DNA of 42,829 nucleotides from an uncultured Bacteroidota bacterium (GCA_937136025.1 CAKZOC010000135.1:1-42829); one strand, 5' to 3'; positions 30,936 through 39,292 are shown, counted from the first letter of the stretch. Made by a program: numbers and translations. Notes: generated from the letters alone by a model not told the origin.

Positions 30936-31934
30936 TTATAATTTATGTTTCAGGAATGGATAATCCTTTTGTTCGTAGACCACATCGTAGAGTTGTTCTA
31001 CGGGAGGGAAGGGAGATTCCTCTGCAAATTTCTCGCATTCCTTCACCCGTTCTTTTACGCGGGCATCTATTTCCTTCAGCTCTGCTTCCGTGGCGTATTT
31101 TTTTTCCAGGATGACCTCCTTGACCTGACTGATCGGATCGATCTTTTTATATTCCTCCACCTCATCTTTGGTTCGGTAATGCTGGGCATCCGACATAGAG
31201 TGTCCGCGATACCTGTAGGTCTTCGCCTCCAAAAAAGTAGGGCCTCCTCCACTTCGGGCCCGCTCAATAGCCTTATGCACTTCTTCCGCTACCGCCACCG
31301 GATTCATACCATCCACAGGACCGCAAGGCATTTCATACCCCAGTCCAAGTTTCCAGATATCGGTGGTGTAAGCCGTTCGGGCTACAGAAGTCCCCATGGC
31401 ATAACCGTTGTTCTCACAAATAAAAACCACCGGCAACTGCCATAACATAGCCAGGTTAAATGCCTCGTGAAGGCTACCTTGTCGCACAGCACCATCACCC
31501 ATGTAGCACAAGGTAACGGCATCTCTTCCAAAATATTTGTCCGCAAAGGCAAGGCCTGCACCTAAGGGAATTTGCCCTCCGACGATTCCGTGTCCTCCAT
31601 AAAACCTGTGTTCTTTGGAAAAGATATGCATGGAACCTCCCATTCCTTTGGAGGTTCCGGTCACTTTCCCGTAGAGCTCGGCCATCACTTTTTTGGGGTC
31701 TTCCCCCATCCCAATAGGTTGTACGTGGTTTCGGTACGCCGTGATCATCCGGTCTTTTCCGAGTTCCATAGCGTGCAGAGATCCCGCCAGAACAGCCTCC
31801 TGCCCATTGTAAAGGTGCAGGAAACCCCTAACTTTTTGCTGGATATATACCGCGGCGAGTTTGTCTTCAAACTTCCGCCAGAAAAGCATATCCTCATACC
31901 AGTTCAGGTATACCTCTTTGGTAATTTTTTTCAT
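30936..31934 (-). CDS. pdhA: Pyruvate dehydrogenase E1 component subunit alpha
   Basis: HLYNGQEAVLAG, GGHGIVGGQIPLGAGLAFADKYF, CYMGDGAVRQGSLHEAFNLAMLWQLPVVFICENNGYAMGT, YRYRGHSMSDAQHYRTKDEV. Confidence 0.97.
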   Translation of the reverse strand: MKKITKEVYLNWYEDMLFWRKFEDKLAAVYIQQKVRGFLHLYNGQEAVLAGSLHAMELGKDRMITAYRNHVQPIGMGEDPKKVMAELYGKVTGTSKGMGGSMHIFSKEHRFYGGHGIVGGQIPLGAGLAFADKYFGRDAVTLCYMGDGAVRQGSLHEAFNLAMLWQLPVVFICENNGYAMGTSVARTAYTTDIWKLGLGYEMPCGPVDGMNPVAVAEEVHKAIERARSGGGPTFLEAKTYRYRGHSMSDAQHYRTKDEVEEYKKIDPISQVKEVILEKKYATEAELKEIDARVKERVKECEKFAEESPFPPVEQLYDVVYEQKDYPFLKHKL

Positions 31935-32005
31935 GAAGGCCTGTTTCTTTCGTTTTTGGGGTCAGAAAACCGAGACAGACTGCCTGTTTTCCCGACGTAG
32001 AAGAG

Positions 32006-32013
32006 CAAAAATA
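32006..32013 (-). promoter_or_regulatory. Bacteroidota-type -7 element upstream of pdhA
   Basis: CAAAAATA on the plus strand = TATTTTTG on the minus strand, ~70 bp upstream of the pdhA ATG. Confidence 0.45.
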
Positions 32014-32073
32014 CACATTAAATCAATTAGGAAAAAAAAATGGAACCCAAAGACTGAACCTCCTGAAAGTTAA

Positions 32074-32568
32074 TTAATATCGGGAGTTCAGATAACTCTG
32101 ATCAAAGCCTAAGGGAAGCAGGGCTGAAACCGAAGGACATTCATAAACCGATCCGTTGTCGGCCTGAAGCAGGATTCTAATCGGGCTTTCCTGACGGTGC
32201 TCATATTCCAACAGGGATTGACGGCAATTCCCGCAAGGGGCGGCCGGGATCTTCAAATGCTTGCCCGGCGACAAAGCAACAACAGCCAAAACCTCAATGA
32301 CACCCTCCGGAAAGCGGGCGCCTTTCTGAAATACAGCCACCCGTTCCGCACAGAGTCCGGAAGGGAACGAGGCATTCTCCTGATTACTTCCTATGATTAC
32401 TTCTCCCGATTCCAACAACAGGGCGGCGCCTACCCTGAAACCCGAGTAGGGTGCATATGCACTTGAAGTGGCTTCCCGTGCTTTTGATAAAAGCTCCCGA
32501 TCCCCGGGAGGCAGGGATTGTTCTCCCTCATATATGGTAAGGTCAAAACCCACATGTCGTTTCTCCAT
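32074..32568 (-). CDS. cdd: Cytidine deaminase
   Basis: SSAYAPYSGFRVGAALLLESGEVIIGSNQENASFPSGLCAERVAVF and PCGNCRQSLLEYE. ATG 32568 preferred; the longer ORF start at 32628 overlaps the porV terminator. Confidence 0.95.
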   Translation of the reverse strand: MEKRHVGFDLTIYEGEQSLPPGDRELLSKAREATSSAYAPYSGFRVGAALLLESGEVIIGSNQENASFPSGLCAERVAVFQKGARFPEGVIEVLAVVALSPGKHLKIPAAPCGNCRQSLLEYEHRQESPIRILLQADNGSVYECPSVSALLPLGFDQSYLNSRY

Positions 32569-32611
32569 AATTAAAGATACATTCCCCTGACCAAAAAGCA
32601 CGGCAATGCGC

Positions 32612-32641
32612 AAAAAAAAACCCGCCATGTCGCTGGCGGGT
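32612..32641 (-). terminator. Rho-independent terminator after porV
   Basis: Minus strand ACCCGCCAGCGACATGGCGGGTTTTTTTTT. Confidence 0.85.
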
Positions 32642-32663
32642 CCGAATATATGTGGATGCAGTT

Positions 32664-33806
32664 TTAGTCGTTGTAAAATTCCTGTCCGAGGTAAAAAGTG
32701 AGCGAAAACCGCAAGGTATTCTCCAGCGGGTTCCGCACCTGTGCTGTCGAGAAAAGATAGGAAAGGTCAATTTGTGCATTGTTATACCGGAATCCGGCAC
32801 CCAGGCTAAGGAACTTTCGAAAACCTTTCTCCTCACTTTCATTAAAATACCCGGCCCGGAGCATAAAAGCCTCCCGAAAGACGTATTCGGCTCCAAGAGC
32901 CCAGGTAATTTCCTTTAATTCTTCGCTAAACCCATCAGGGGCGTCCCCAAAGGATTTAAAAACTCCTTCGAACCAACCGATTTCCTGATAGATAGCGTTG
33001 TCTTCCTGGTCCAAAAACCCATTCCCATTAAAATCCTGAGGGGTTGGCACGAGTAATTTATTGAACTCTCCACGGAGGGACAGGGCGTTGTCCATGTCAA
33101 AAATAAAATCAAACCCTCCGCCTAAACCGAGATTGGTGGGAATAAAATTCTCCTGTCCTCCGGCATCGTATTGTATTTTAGGGCCCAGGTTGGAGATATT
33201 GAACCCCCAAACCCATCGGCCGTCAAAATTATCATAGGCTCGTTCCCTGCCGTAGTAGTACCCTGAAATATCCACAGAAAACGTCTTTCCGGACTGCACA
33301 GCATTACCCAGCTGGGGAATTTCCAGATTGGAACTGATAAACCGTCCCGCAACGGCCATGGAAAACTGATCGCTTAATTTCAGGGAATACGAACCGTCTA
33401 TAGATAATTCATTAGGTTTAACCAGGGTGCCGATTTCCTCAAAGGAGTTTCGCAACTCGATTTCCCCTAACGTAAAATACCGTATGGATACTGCAAAGGC
33501 ACTTTGGTCATTGATTTTATTGAAGTAACTGCCGTTAAGCAGGGCGATATCCGTAATAAGACTCTCCAAATAGGGCGTGTAGCTGATCCCAATTCCCATT
33601 TTGCGCTCCGCAAAGGCAAATTTAGCGGGGTTCCACTGCTGAGAAAAACCATCGACAGAGCTGGCCACTCCAATGTCGCCTATGGCCGAAGACCTGGCAT
33701 CTGCTGCAATCCTCAAAAAAGGTACTGCCGTCGTTATAACTCTTTCATCCTGAGCAAACCCCTTGAATGAAGCGGTGAGTAAAAGTATTACGCAAAATTT
33801 TTTCAT
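32664..33806 (-). CDS. porV: Type IX secretion system outer membrane protein PorV
   Basis: Signal peptide; VITTAVPFLRIAADARSSAIGDIGVASSVDGFSQQWNPAKFAFAERKMGIGISYTPYL, characteristic of PorV/LptO. Confidence 0.93.
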   Translation of the reverse strand: MKKFCVILLLTASFKGFAQDERVITTAVPFLRIAADARSSAIGDIGVASSVDGFSQQWNPAKFAFAERKMGIGISYTPYLESLITDIALLNGSYFNKINDQSAFAVSIRYFTLGEIELRNSFEEIGTLVKPNELSIDGSYSLKLSDQFSMAVAGRFISSNLEIPQLGNAVQSGKTFSVDISGYYYGRERAYDNFDGRWVWGFNISNLGPKIQYDAGGQENFIPTNLGLGGGFDFIFDMDNALSLRGEFNKLLVPTPQDFNGNGFLDQEDNAIYQEIGWFEGVFKSFGDAPDGFSEELKEITWALGAEYVFREAFMLRAGYFNESEEKGFRKFLSLGAGFRYNNAQIDLSYLFSTAQVRNPLENTLRFSLTFYLGQEFYND

Positions 33807-33826
33807 CGTAGCCATGTGCTTCTTAA

Positions 33827-33851
33827 ATAAAAAACCCTTTTTCGCAAAGGG
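33827..33851 (-). terminator. Terminator-like hairpin immediately upstream of porV
   Basis: Minus strand CCCTTT-GCGAA-AAAGGG-TTTTTTATTT, about 20 bp 5' of the porV start. Confidence 0.65.
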
Positions 33852-34012
33852 CAGAAACCCGAAGAATCCTGTTCCTTAAATACTCCGGTGTATTCTATGG
33901 TAACGGCAATTTTCGAAATATCTTATGTGACACTTCCCGAAACCTTCAGGGTTTTTAAGAAGTTTAAAGTTGATTTTATACCTATTATTATATAGCATCT
34001 GAAAAATGGCCA

Positions 34013-34020
34013 TAACTTTG
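34013..34020 (+). promoter_or_regulatory. Bacteroidota-type -7 element for gldJ
   Basis: TAACTTTG matches TAnnTTTG and implies a ~230-nt 5' leader; no clear -33 TTG. Confidence 0.5.
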
Positions 34021-34257
34021 CACCGTTGAATTCCCCCAACTGGCTGGTTTAAAAACCTATCCGGGCTTATACTAGATCGACGAATTACTCGTTATCTATG
34101 CACACAAGGCCGGAAACAATTCGGCTTTGGCCAATTAGAGTTTTTGTTAAAGGTGTAAAATATAATGAACTTTTACCCGTTTAATTAGCCGAATAGCATT
34201 TAAAAAACGACTGAAGGCCCTTAAAGGCCCGATCCGAAACTTAAGTCCGAAATACAG

Positions 34258-35934
34258 ATGAAACAAACACGTACCAGCACATTCCTTATGGCAGCCATTG
34301 TCGTCGGATCCCTGAGCATGCAGAGTTGCAAGAAGTCTTTAGGATCCAAAGATACTTCAAGAGCTACAGGTTGGAAAATTAATGATAAGGAAGGAGGATT
34401 TCAGTACAATTCCGATTTCAAGGAGCAGGAAACCGCTCCCGGACTTGTCTTTGTAGAGGGAGGAACCTTCACTAAAGGTAAGGTTCAGGACGACGTTATG
34501 CACGACTGGAACAACACTCCCACAACGCAGCACGTCCAGTCCTTTTATATGGATGAGACAGAGGTGACCAACGTGATGTACCTCGAATACCTGGACTATC
34601 TTAAAAGCGTTTATCCGCCTGAAGATCCGAAGTACGCCAATATTTATATAGGTGCCCTTCCGGATACATTGGTTTGGAGAAACCGCCTGGGTTATAACGA
34701 AACCATGACCAACAACTACCTGAGACATCCCGCCTATGCGGAATATCCGGTTGTCGGTGTGAATTGGATTCAGGCCACTCAGTTTGCTGAATGGCGTACC
34801 GACAGGGTCAATGAAGCCATGCTGGAGCGTGAAGGTTATTTGGCTGAGGACGTTAAATACAGGGCGATGAATGGTGAGATCGCTGGTAATTTCAGTACAG
34901 AGACTTATCTGAATGCACCTAAATCTGTGTATGGAGGTCAAATCGATACGCTGATGGGCAAGAATGTTAAGGATTCGGTTCCCTCCTTTGCGAAAAGAAG
35001 TAGCGGAATTCTGATGCCGGAATATCGTCTGCCTACAGAAACAGAATGGGAGTATGCAGCGGCTGCCTTGGTGGGAACCCGTGAATACAACAACTACCGT
35101 GGAAGAAAGAAATACCCATGGGAAGGCGACTACACCCGTAACGGCCAAAGAGTCGGAAGGGGAGATCAGCTCGCAAACTTTAAGCAGGGTAAAGGAGATT
35201 ACGGCGGGATTGCCGGATGGTCAGATGACGGGGCCGATATTACAGCTCCTGTAATGTCTTACAAGCCCAACGATCTGGGATTATACGATATGGCTGGTAA
35301 TGTTGCTGAATGGGTAGCTGATGTCTACCGTCCGATTGTAGATGATGAAATCAGCGATTTCAATTACTATCGCGGAAACATATTTACCAAAAAAGCCATC
35401 GGTGAGGATGGAAAAGTAATGGTCCTTACTGAAGGAGAGATCGTTTACGACACCCTGCCGAACGGAAAAATAGTAGCTCTAAACCTTCCTGGTGAAGTAA
35501 AAATGGTTGCTGTGGACGAAGAGGACACTTACCTGAGAACCAATTTCTCTAAGAGTGATAACCGTGGATACAGGGACGGAGATCCGGGATCTTCAAGATT
35601 CTTTGACCGCTTCAGCGATGAAGAAGAGGGCGCCGACGACAGAAAACAGATGTACAATGCTCCTAAACACAAGGTAGAACGGGACTCAGAAGGTCAGATG
35701 GTTCGGGAATACGACAAGAGCAATTACCGCACATCCCTGATCAGTGACGAAGTTCGCGTCTACAAAGGAGGATCGTGGCGAGACCGCGCCTACTGGTTAG
35801 ATCCGGCTCAAAGGAGGTACCTGCCCCAGTATATGGCGACAGATTACATCGGATTCAGATGTGCCATGTCCAGAGTGGGAAGTAAATCCAAAGGAAAGAA
35901 CAAGACGATTCGGGGTAAAAAAGTTAAAGGATAA
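34258..35934 (+). CDS. gldJ: Gliding motility / type IX secretion lipoprotein GldJ
   Basis: Lipobox SLSMQSC; SUMF1/FGE-like fold (VEGGTFTKG, SFYMDETEVTNVMYLEYL, YRLPTETEWEYAAAA, KGGSWRDRAYWLDPAQRRYLPQYMATDYIGFRCAMSRVG); flanked by murF and porV. Confidence 0.94.
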   Translation: MKQTRTSTFLMAAIVVGSLSMQSCKKSLGSKDTSRATGWKINDKEGGFQYNSDFKEQETAPGLVFVEGGTFTKGKVQDDVMHDWNNTPTTQHVQSFYMDETEVTNVMYLEYLDYLKSVYPPEDPKYANIYIGALPDTLVWRNRLGYNETMTNNYLRHPAYAEYPVVGVNWIQATQFAEWRTDRVNEAMLEREGYLAEDVKYRAMNGEIAGNFSTETYLNAPKSVYGGQIDTLMGKNVKDSVPSFAKRSSGILMPEYRLPTETEWEYAAAALVGTREYNNYRGRKKYPWEGDYTRNGQRVGRGDQLANFKQGKGDYGGIAGWSDDGADITAPVMSYKPNDLGLYDMAGNVAEWVADVYRPIVDDEISDFNYYRGNIFTKKAIGEDGKVMVLTEGEIVYDTLPNGKIVALNLPGEVKMVAVDEEDTYLRTNFSKSDNRGYRDGDPGSSRFFDRFSDEEEGADDRKQMYNAPKHKVERDSEGQMVREYDKSNYRTSLISDEVRVYKGGSWRDRAYWLDPAQRRYLPQYMATDYIGFRCAMSRVGSKSKGKNKTIRGKKVKG

Positions 35935-35953
35935 CAAACCCCTGACATAGCAT

Positions 35954-35988
35954 AAAAAAAGCCCTGACTTTTCGGTCGGGGCTTTTTA
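35954..35988 (+). terminator. Rho-independent terminator after gldJ
   Basis: AGCCCTGAC-TTTTCG-GTCGGGGCTTTTTA. Confidence 0.8.
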
Positions 35989-35998
35989 TATTTACCCG

Positions 35999-37276
35999 AT
36001 GAATATCGAAGAAATATATTCCCGCTTTCTGGAATACCCCTCAATTTCTACAGACAGCAGGAACATCCTGCCGAACAGTCTGTTCTTTGCCTTAAAAGGA
36101 CCTAATTTTAATGGGAACCAATATGCGGCGGAGGCCCTTGATAAAGGAGCTGCCTTTGCTGTGGTGGACGAGGCTCAATACGCTGTGAATGACCGGACCC
36201 TTTTAGTTCCTGATGTCCTGAAATTCCTGCAGGATCTCGCCACGCACCACAGACGACAAAGCAAGGCTACCATAATTGCACTAACGGGAAGCAACGGTAA
36301 AACCACAACGAAAGAGTTGATATCGCGCGTTCTGGAGCGCACCTATAAAACCCAGGCCACGGTTGGAAATCTAAACAACCATATCGGGGTAGCCCTTACC
36401 CTCTTGCAGATCCGTAAGGACACTGAAATGATGGTTGTGGAAATGGGCGCCAATCACCAAAAAGAAATCGCTTTTTTATGTGCTTTGGCAGAACCGGATT
36501 TCGGATACATCACCAATTACGGAAAGGCCCACCTTGAAGGTTTCGGGGGTGTGGAAGGTGTGATCAGGGGAAAGAGTGAAATGTATGACTATCTCATTGG
36601 GGAAGGAAAAACAATTTTTCTCAATGCCGATGACCCCATTCAAAGAAAAAAACTGGAATCTTATGCAAACACAGTAGGGTTCAGCACCTCAGACCCCGGT
36701 TATTTCCGTATTGAGAATCAGGGAGCGGATCCGTTTGTGACTCTGAAAATAGAAGATACGATTATAGAAACGTCCCTTAGCGGGGCTTATAATTTCAGTA
36801 ATTGCGCCATTGCCGCGCTCATTGGAAAGCACTTTAACGTCCCCCTGCCGGAGATCCGAAAAGCCATAGAATCCTATGTTCCCGAGAACAATCGGTCGCA
36901 ACTCCTGCGAAAAGGCTCTTTGGATATATTGCTGGACGCCTACAACGCCAATCCGAGCAGTATGTCTGCAGCCCTCGAGCACCTGAAGGCTCTTGAAGCT
37001 CCGAAAAAATTCGCGGTTCTGGGAGATATGTTTGAACTCGGAGCAGATTCGGTATCTGAACATCAGCAGATTGCTGAACAGGCCCAATCGCTTGATCTGG
37101 ATACCCTGATCCTGGTGGGGAATGCTTTTTCCGAGACCACTGTAGACGCGCACAGATTTAAAACCTTTGAAGCCCTGGTGGAGTTCCTGAAATCCAATCC
37201 GATATCAGGGCCGGGCACTATTCTTATCAAAGCCTCCCGGGGCATGGCCCTGGAGCGTTTAAAGCCTTATTTATAA
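35999..37276 (+). CDS. murF: UDP-N-acetylmuramoyl-tripeptide--D-alanyl-D-alanine ligase
   Basis: STDSRNILPNSLFFALKGPNFNGNQYAAEALDKGA, ALTGSNGKTTTKELI, VEMGANHQKEIAFLCALAEPDFGYITNYGKAHLEGFGG, DAYNANPSSM. Confidence 0.96.
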   Translation: MNIEEIYSRFLEYPSISTDSRNILPNSLFFALKGPNFNGNQYAAEALDKGAAFAVVDEAQYAVNDRTLLVPDVLKFLQDLATHHRRQSKATIIALTGSNGKTTTKELISRVLERTYKTQATVGNLNNHIGVALTLLQIRKDTEMMVVEMGANHQKEIAFLCALAEPDFGYITNYGKAHLEGFGGVEGVIRGKSEMYDYLIGEGKTIFLNADDPIQRKKLESYANTVGFSTSDPGYFRIENQGADPFVTLKIEDTIIETSLSGAYNFSNCAIAALIGKHFNVPLPEIRKAIESYVPENNRSQLLRKGSLDILLDAYNANPSSMSAALEHLKALEAPKKFAVLGDMFELGADSVSEHQQIAEQAQSLDLDTLILVGNAFSETTVDAHRFKTFEALVEFLKSNPISGPGTILIKASRGMALERLKPYL

Positions 37277-37390
37277 GTCTTTTTTGCGGGTCCAGTCCGC
37301 GGGGCCGAGTGACCGCCGAAGGTCCACTGGATTACGGCTTGCGCCGTGATCCAGATACATCCCCCTCCTGCAAATAGAAAACGAAAACCC

Positions 37391-37419
37391 ACAGCCCCTT
37401 ACGGGTCTGTTGTTTTTTT
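37391..37419 (+). terminator. Putative murF terminator
   Basis: ACAGcCCC-TTAC-GGGtCTGT followed by TGTTTTTTT. Confidence 0.6.
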
Positions 37420-37466
37420 CCGTTTCGCCCTTGCTTACGAGTACACTCGACGCAGGTCGAAACGGA

Positions 37467-37495
37467 AAAACCCACGTCCTGCGGACGTGGGTTTT
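37467..37495. terminator. Bidirectional terminator between murF (+) and tRNA-Val (-)
   Basis: AAAACCCACGTCC-TGC-GGACGTGGGTTTT, 13-bp perfect stem with T runs on both strands. Confidence 0.8.
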
Positions 37496-37505
37496 CTGAG
37501 TGATG

Positions 37506-37580
37506 TGGGATATACTGGATTCGAACCGGTGACCTCTGCCCTGTCAAGGCAGCGCTCTAAACCAACTGAGCTAATATCCC
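37506..37580 (-). tRNA. tRNA-Val (anticodon GAC)
   Basis: Minus strand GGGATAT-TA-GCTC-AGTTGGTTTA-GAGC-G-CTGCC-TTGACAG-GGCAG-AGGTC-ACCGG-TTCGAAT-CCAGT-ATATCCC-A; 75 nt, full cloverleaf with one T-stem mismatch. Confidence 0.92.
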
Positions 37581-37764
37581 CTTTAGGAAGGCGCAATTTC
37601 GTAAAAAAACCGGGAGTGAGAAAACAGGGGGAAAGAAATCTTTTCCCCAGCTTTCAAAATCAAAAAAAAGAAGCTTGCTGATCTGGGTCATTTTAAAGAA
37701 CAGGACTCCTTCTTACATTCGCTTTGACATGCGAACCCACATTGTTTAATTTAAATTTCGTCTC

Positions 37765-38229
37765 ATGGACTTAACTAAATTCAAAAAAAGACATCCCAGT
37801 AGTCTTTTGTCGCAAGATTTTTTTGACCTGGATAACTTCTTTGATGATCGCATGTGGAAATCGGGTCTTATGAATGCCGATTTTTGGAATGGTAAGACCG
37901 TTGAACCCGCCCTGAACATTAAGGAAAATGAAAAGGGATTTGAAATTGAACTGGCCGCTCCGGGGTTCTCAAAAAAGGACTTCAATATTACCATTGAAGA
38001 CGGATGCCTGAATATCGCTGCCGAAAAAGAAGGATCTGAGGAGGAAACATCCGAAGATTTTACGCGTCGCGAATTCAACTATAAAGCCTTCAAAAGATCG
38101 CTTCAACTTCCCGAATCAGTGAGGGAAGAAGAAATAAAGGCCGAATACAACAACGGTATACTCAACTTCCGCCTTCTCAAAAAAGAAGTACCCCAAAAAA
38201 GACCGCCTAAGGTGATTGAAGTGGGCTGA
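37765..38229 (+). CDS. Hsp20/alpha-crystallin family small heat shock protein
   Basis: NIKENEKGFEIELAAPGFSKKDFNITIEDGCLNIAAEKE and YNNGILNFRLLKKE. Confidence 0.94.
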   Translation: MDLTKFKKRHPSSLLSQDFFDLDNFFDDRMWKSGLMNADFWNGKTVEPALNIKENEKGFEIELAAPGFSKKDFNITIEDGCLNIAAEKEGSEEETSEDFTRREFNYKAFKRSLQLPESVREEEIKAEYNNGILNFRLLKKEVPQKRPPKVIEVG

Positions 38230-38252
38230 AAAATGTCTTTTCAATACTCCTG

Positions 38253-38299
38253 TCCCTGTACTGCAAATCGTCCATAAGTGCGCAGTGCAGGGATTTTTA
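38253..38299 (+). terminator. Long-loop hairpin terminator after hsp20
   Basis: CCCTGTACTGC ... GCAGTGCAGGG followed by ATTTTTA; overlaps the 3' end of the convergent patatin gene. Confidence 0.55.
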
Positions 38300-39067
38300 T
38301 AAGGTTTTTATCGTGTCCGAAGCCTCTTGAAGGCGCTCTTTAGCCTCCTGGTATCCCAGTTGAAAAATAGTGTCGAGATCTTTTTCAAGAAACGTGCTGA
38401 AGCGACTCAGTTCCCTGGGGTAAACCAGAAGATCGCACAACGGAAACTTTTTTATGGAATCGGAGGCTGTTTTGATCTTCAGTACGCGTTCCAGGACCGC
38501 AACGGAGTGTTTTATTTTGGCTTTATCCGCCGGCTCAAAAGGATTGACATAAACGCCTATGAGAAAGTCTGCCTGTTCTCGGAGTAAGTCAACAGGAAAG
38601 TTATTGAGTACCCCTCCGTCTACGTAGTAGCCTTTTCCGATCTCTACGGGTGCGAAAAATCCCGGAAAAGCCGCTGAAGCCAATATTGCCCGGATTAAAG
38701 GACCTTTGCTGAACACCTTCAATTCCCCGCTCAGGATATTGGTCGATGTAACCTGAAGGGGAATTTTGAGCGCTGAAAAATCATCTTCGGGAAGTATTTC
38801 GAGAAAGCGCTTATAAAAACTTTCAGGATCAACCCATCCCGGCTTTCCAAAGGCATAATTTCCAAAACTCAAAAATTGGATACTTTTAAAGAACTCGAGC
38901 ATATCCCCGGTTGAAATTCCATAGGCATAGAGCGCTCCAACCACAGACCCCGCACTGGTGCCCGCAATAGCTTCCGGTCTGATCCCCGCCTCTTCCAGGG
39001 CCTTCAAAACCCCAATATGGGCAATTCCTCTATACCCTCCTCCCGATAATGCCAGGGCTGTTTTCAT
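38297..39067 (-). CDS. Patatin-like phospholipase family protein
   Basis: ALALSGGGYRGIAHIGVLKALEEAGI, GTSAGSVVGALYA (GXSXG), and YVDGGVLNNFPVD (DGG). Confidence 0.95.
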   Translation of the reverse strand: MKTALALSGGGYRGIAHIGVLKALEEAGIRPEAIAGTSAGSVVGALYAYGISTGDMLEFFKSIQFLSFGNYAFGKPGWVDPESFYKRFLEILPEDDFSALKIPLQVTSTNILSGELKVFSKGPLIRAILASAAFPGFFAPVEIGKGYYVDGGVLNNFPVDLLREQADFLIGVYVNPFEPADKAKIKHSVAVLERVLKIKTASDSIKKFPLCDLLVYPRELSRFSTFLEKDLDTIFQLGYQEAKERLQEASDTIKTL

Positions 39068-39226
39068 AATTCAGATGGACCGGTAAATAAACTGAAAGAG
39101 GGCTCTACTCGCTGCATGACCATTATCATATAAAACATATGTATACGCGTAGTATCTTTATAGATGGCTGCTTAGGTTCCCTTCAATTTCAGCCGTAGTG
39201 CAAGTTAAGATATATACACCATGCAT

Positions 39227-39238
39227 CTACAATTGTAG
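39227..39238. repeat. Perfect 12-bp palindrome CTACAATTGTAG
   Basis: Self-complementary dodecamer ~55 bp upstream of the histidine kinase ATG; possible operator. Confidence 0.4.
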
Positions 39239-39292
39239 CGAACTTAGGGAAATGATAAATGGGGATTCGAGCGGACCAGAATTTGTAGCAGC

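Noticed and set aside
32569-32628. N-terminal extension of cytidine deaminase (MAGFFLRIAVLFGQGNVSLI)
   Set aside because: The extension overlaps the poly-T and stem of the porV terminator; ATG 32568 gives a normal Cdd N-terminus.
34357-35148. 263-aa minus-strand ORF inside gldJ
   Set aside because: Antisense to gldJ with no recognisable domain.
34258-35934. Formylglycine-generating enzyme / sulfatase maturation factor
   Set aside because: The SUMF1-like fold is present, but the lipobox, length and murF/porV neighbourhood identify it as GldJ.
37346-37681. 111-aa plus-strand ORF containing DVGYTGFEPVTSALSRQRSKPTELISPLGRRNF
   Set aside because: This is the antisense translation of tRNA-Val plus the terminator hairpins, a familiar spurious ORF pattern; not a gene.
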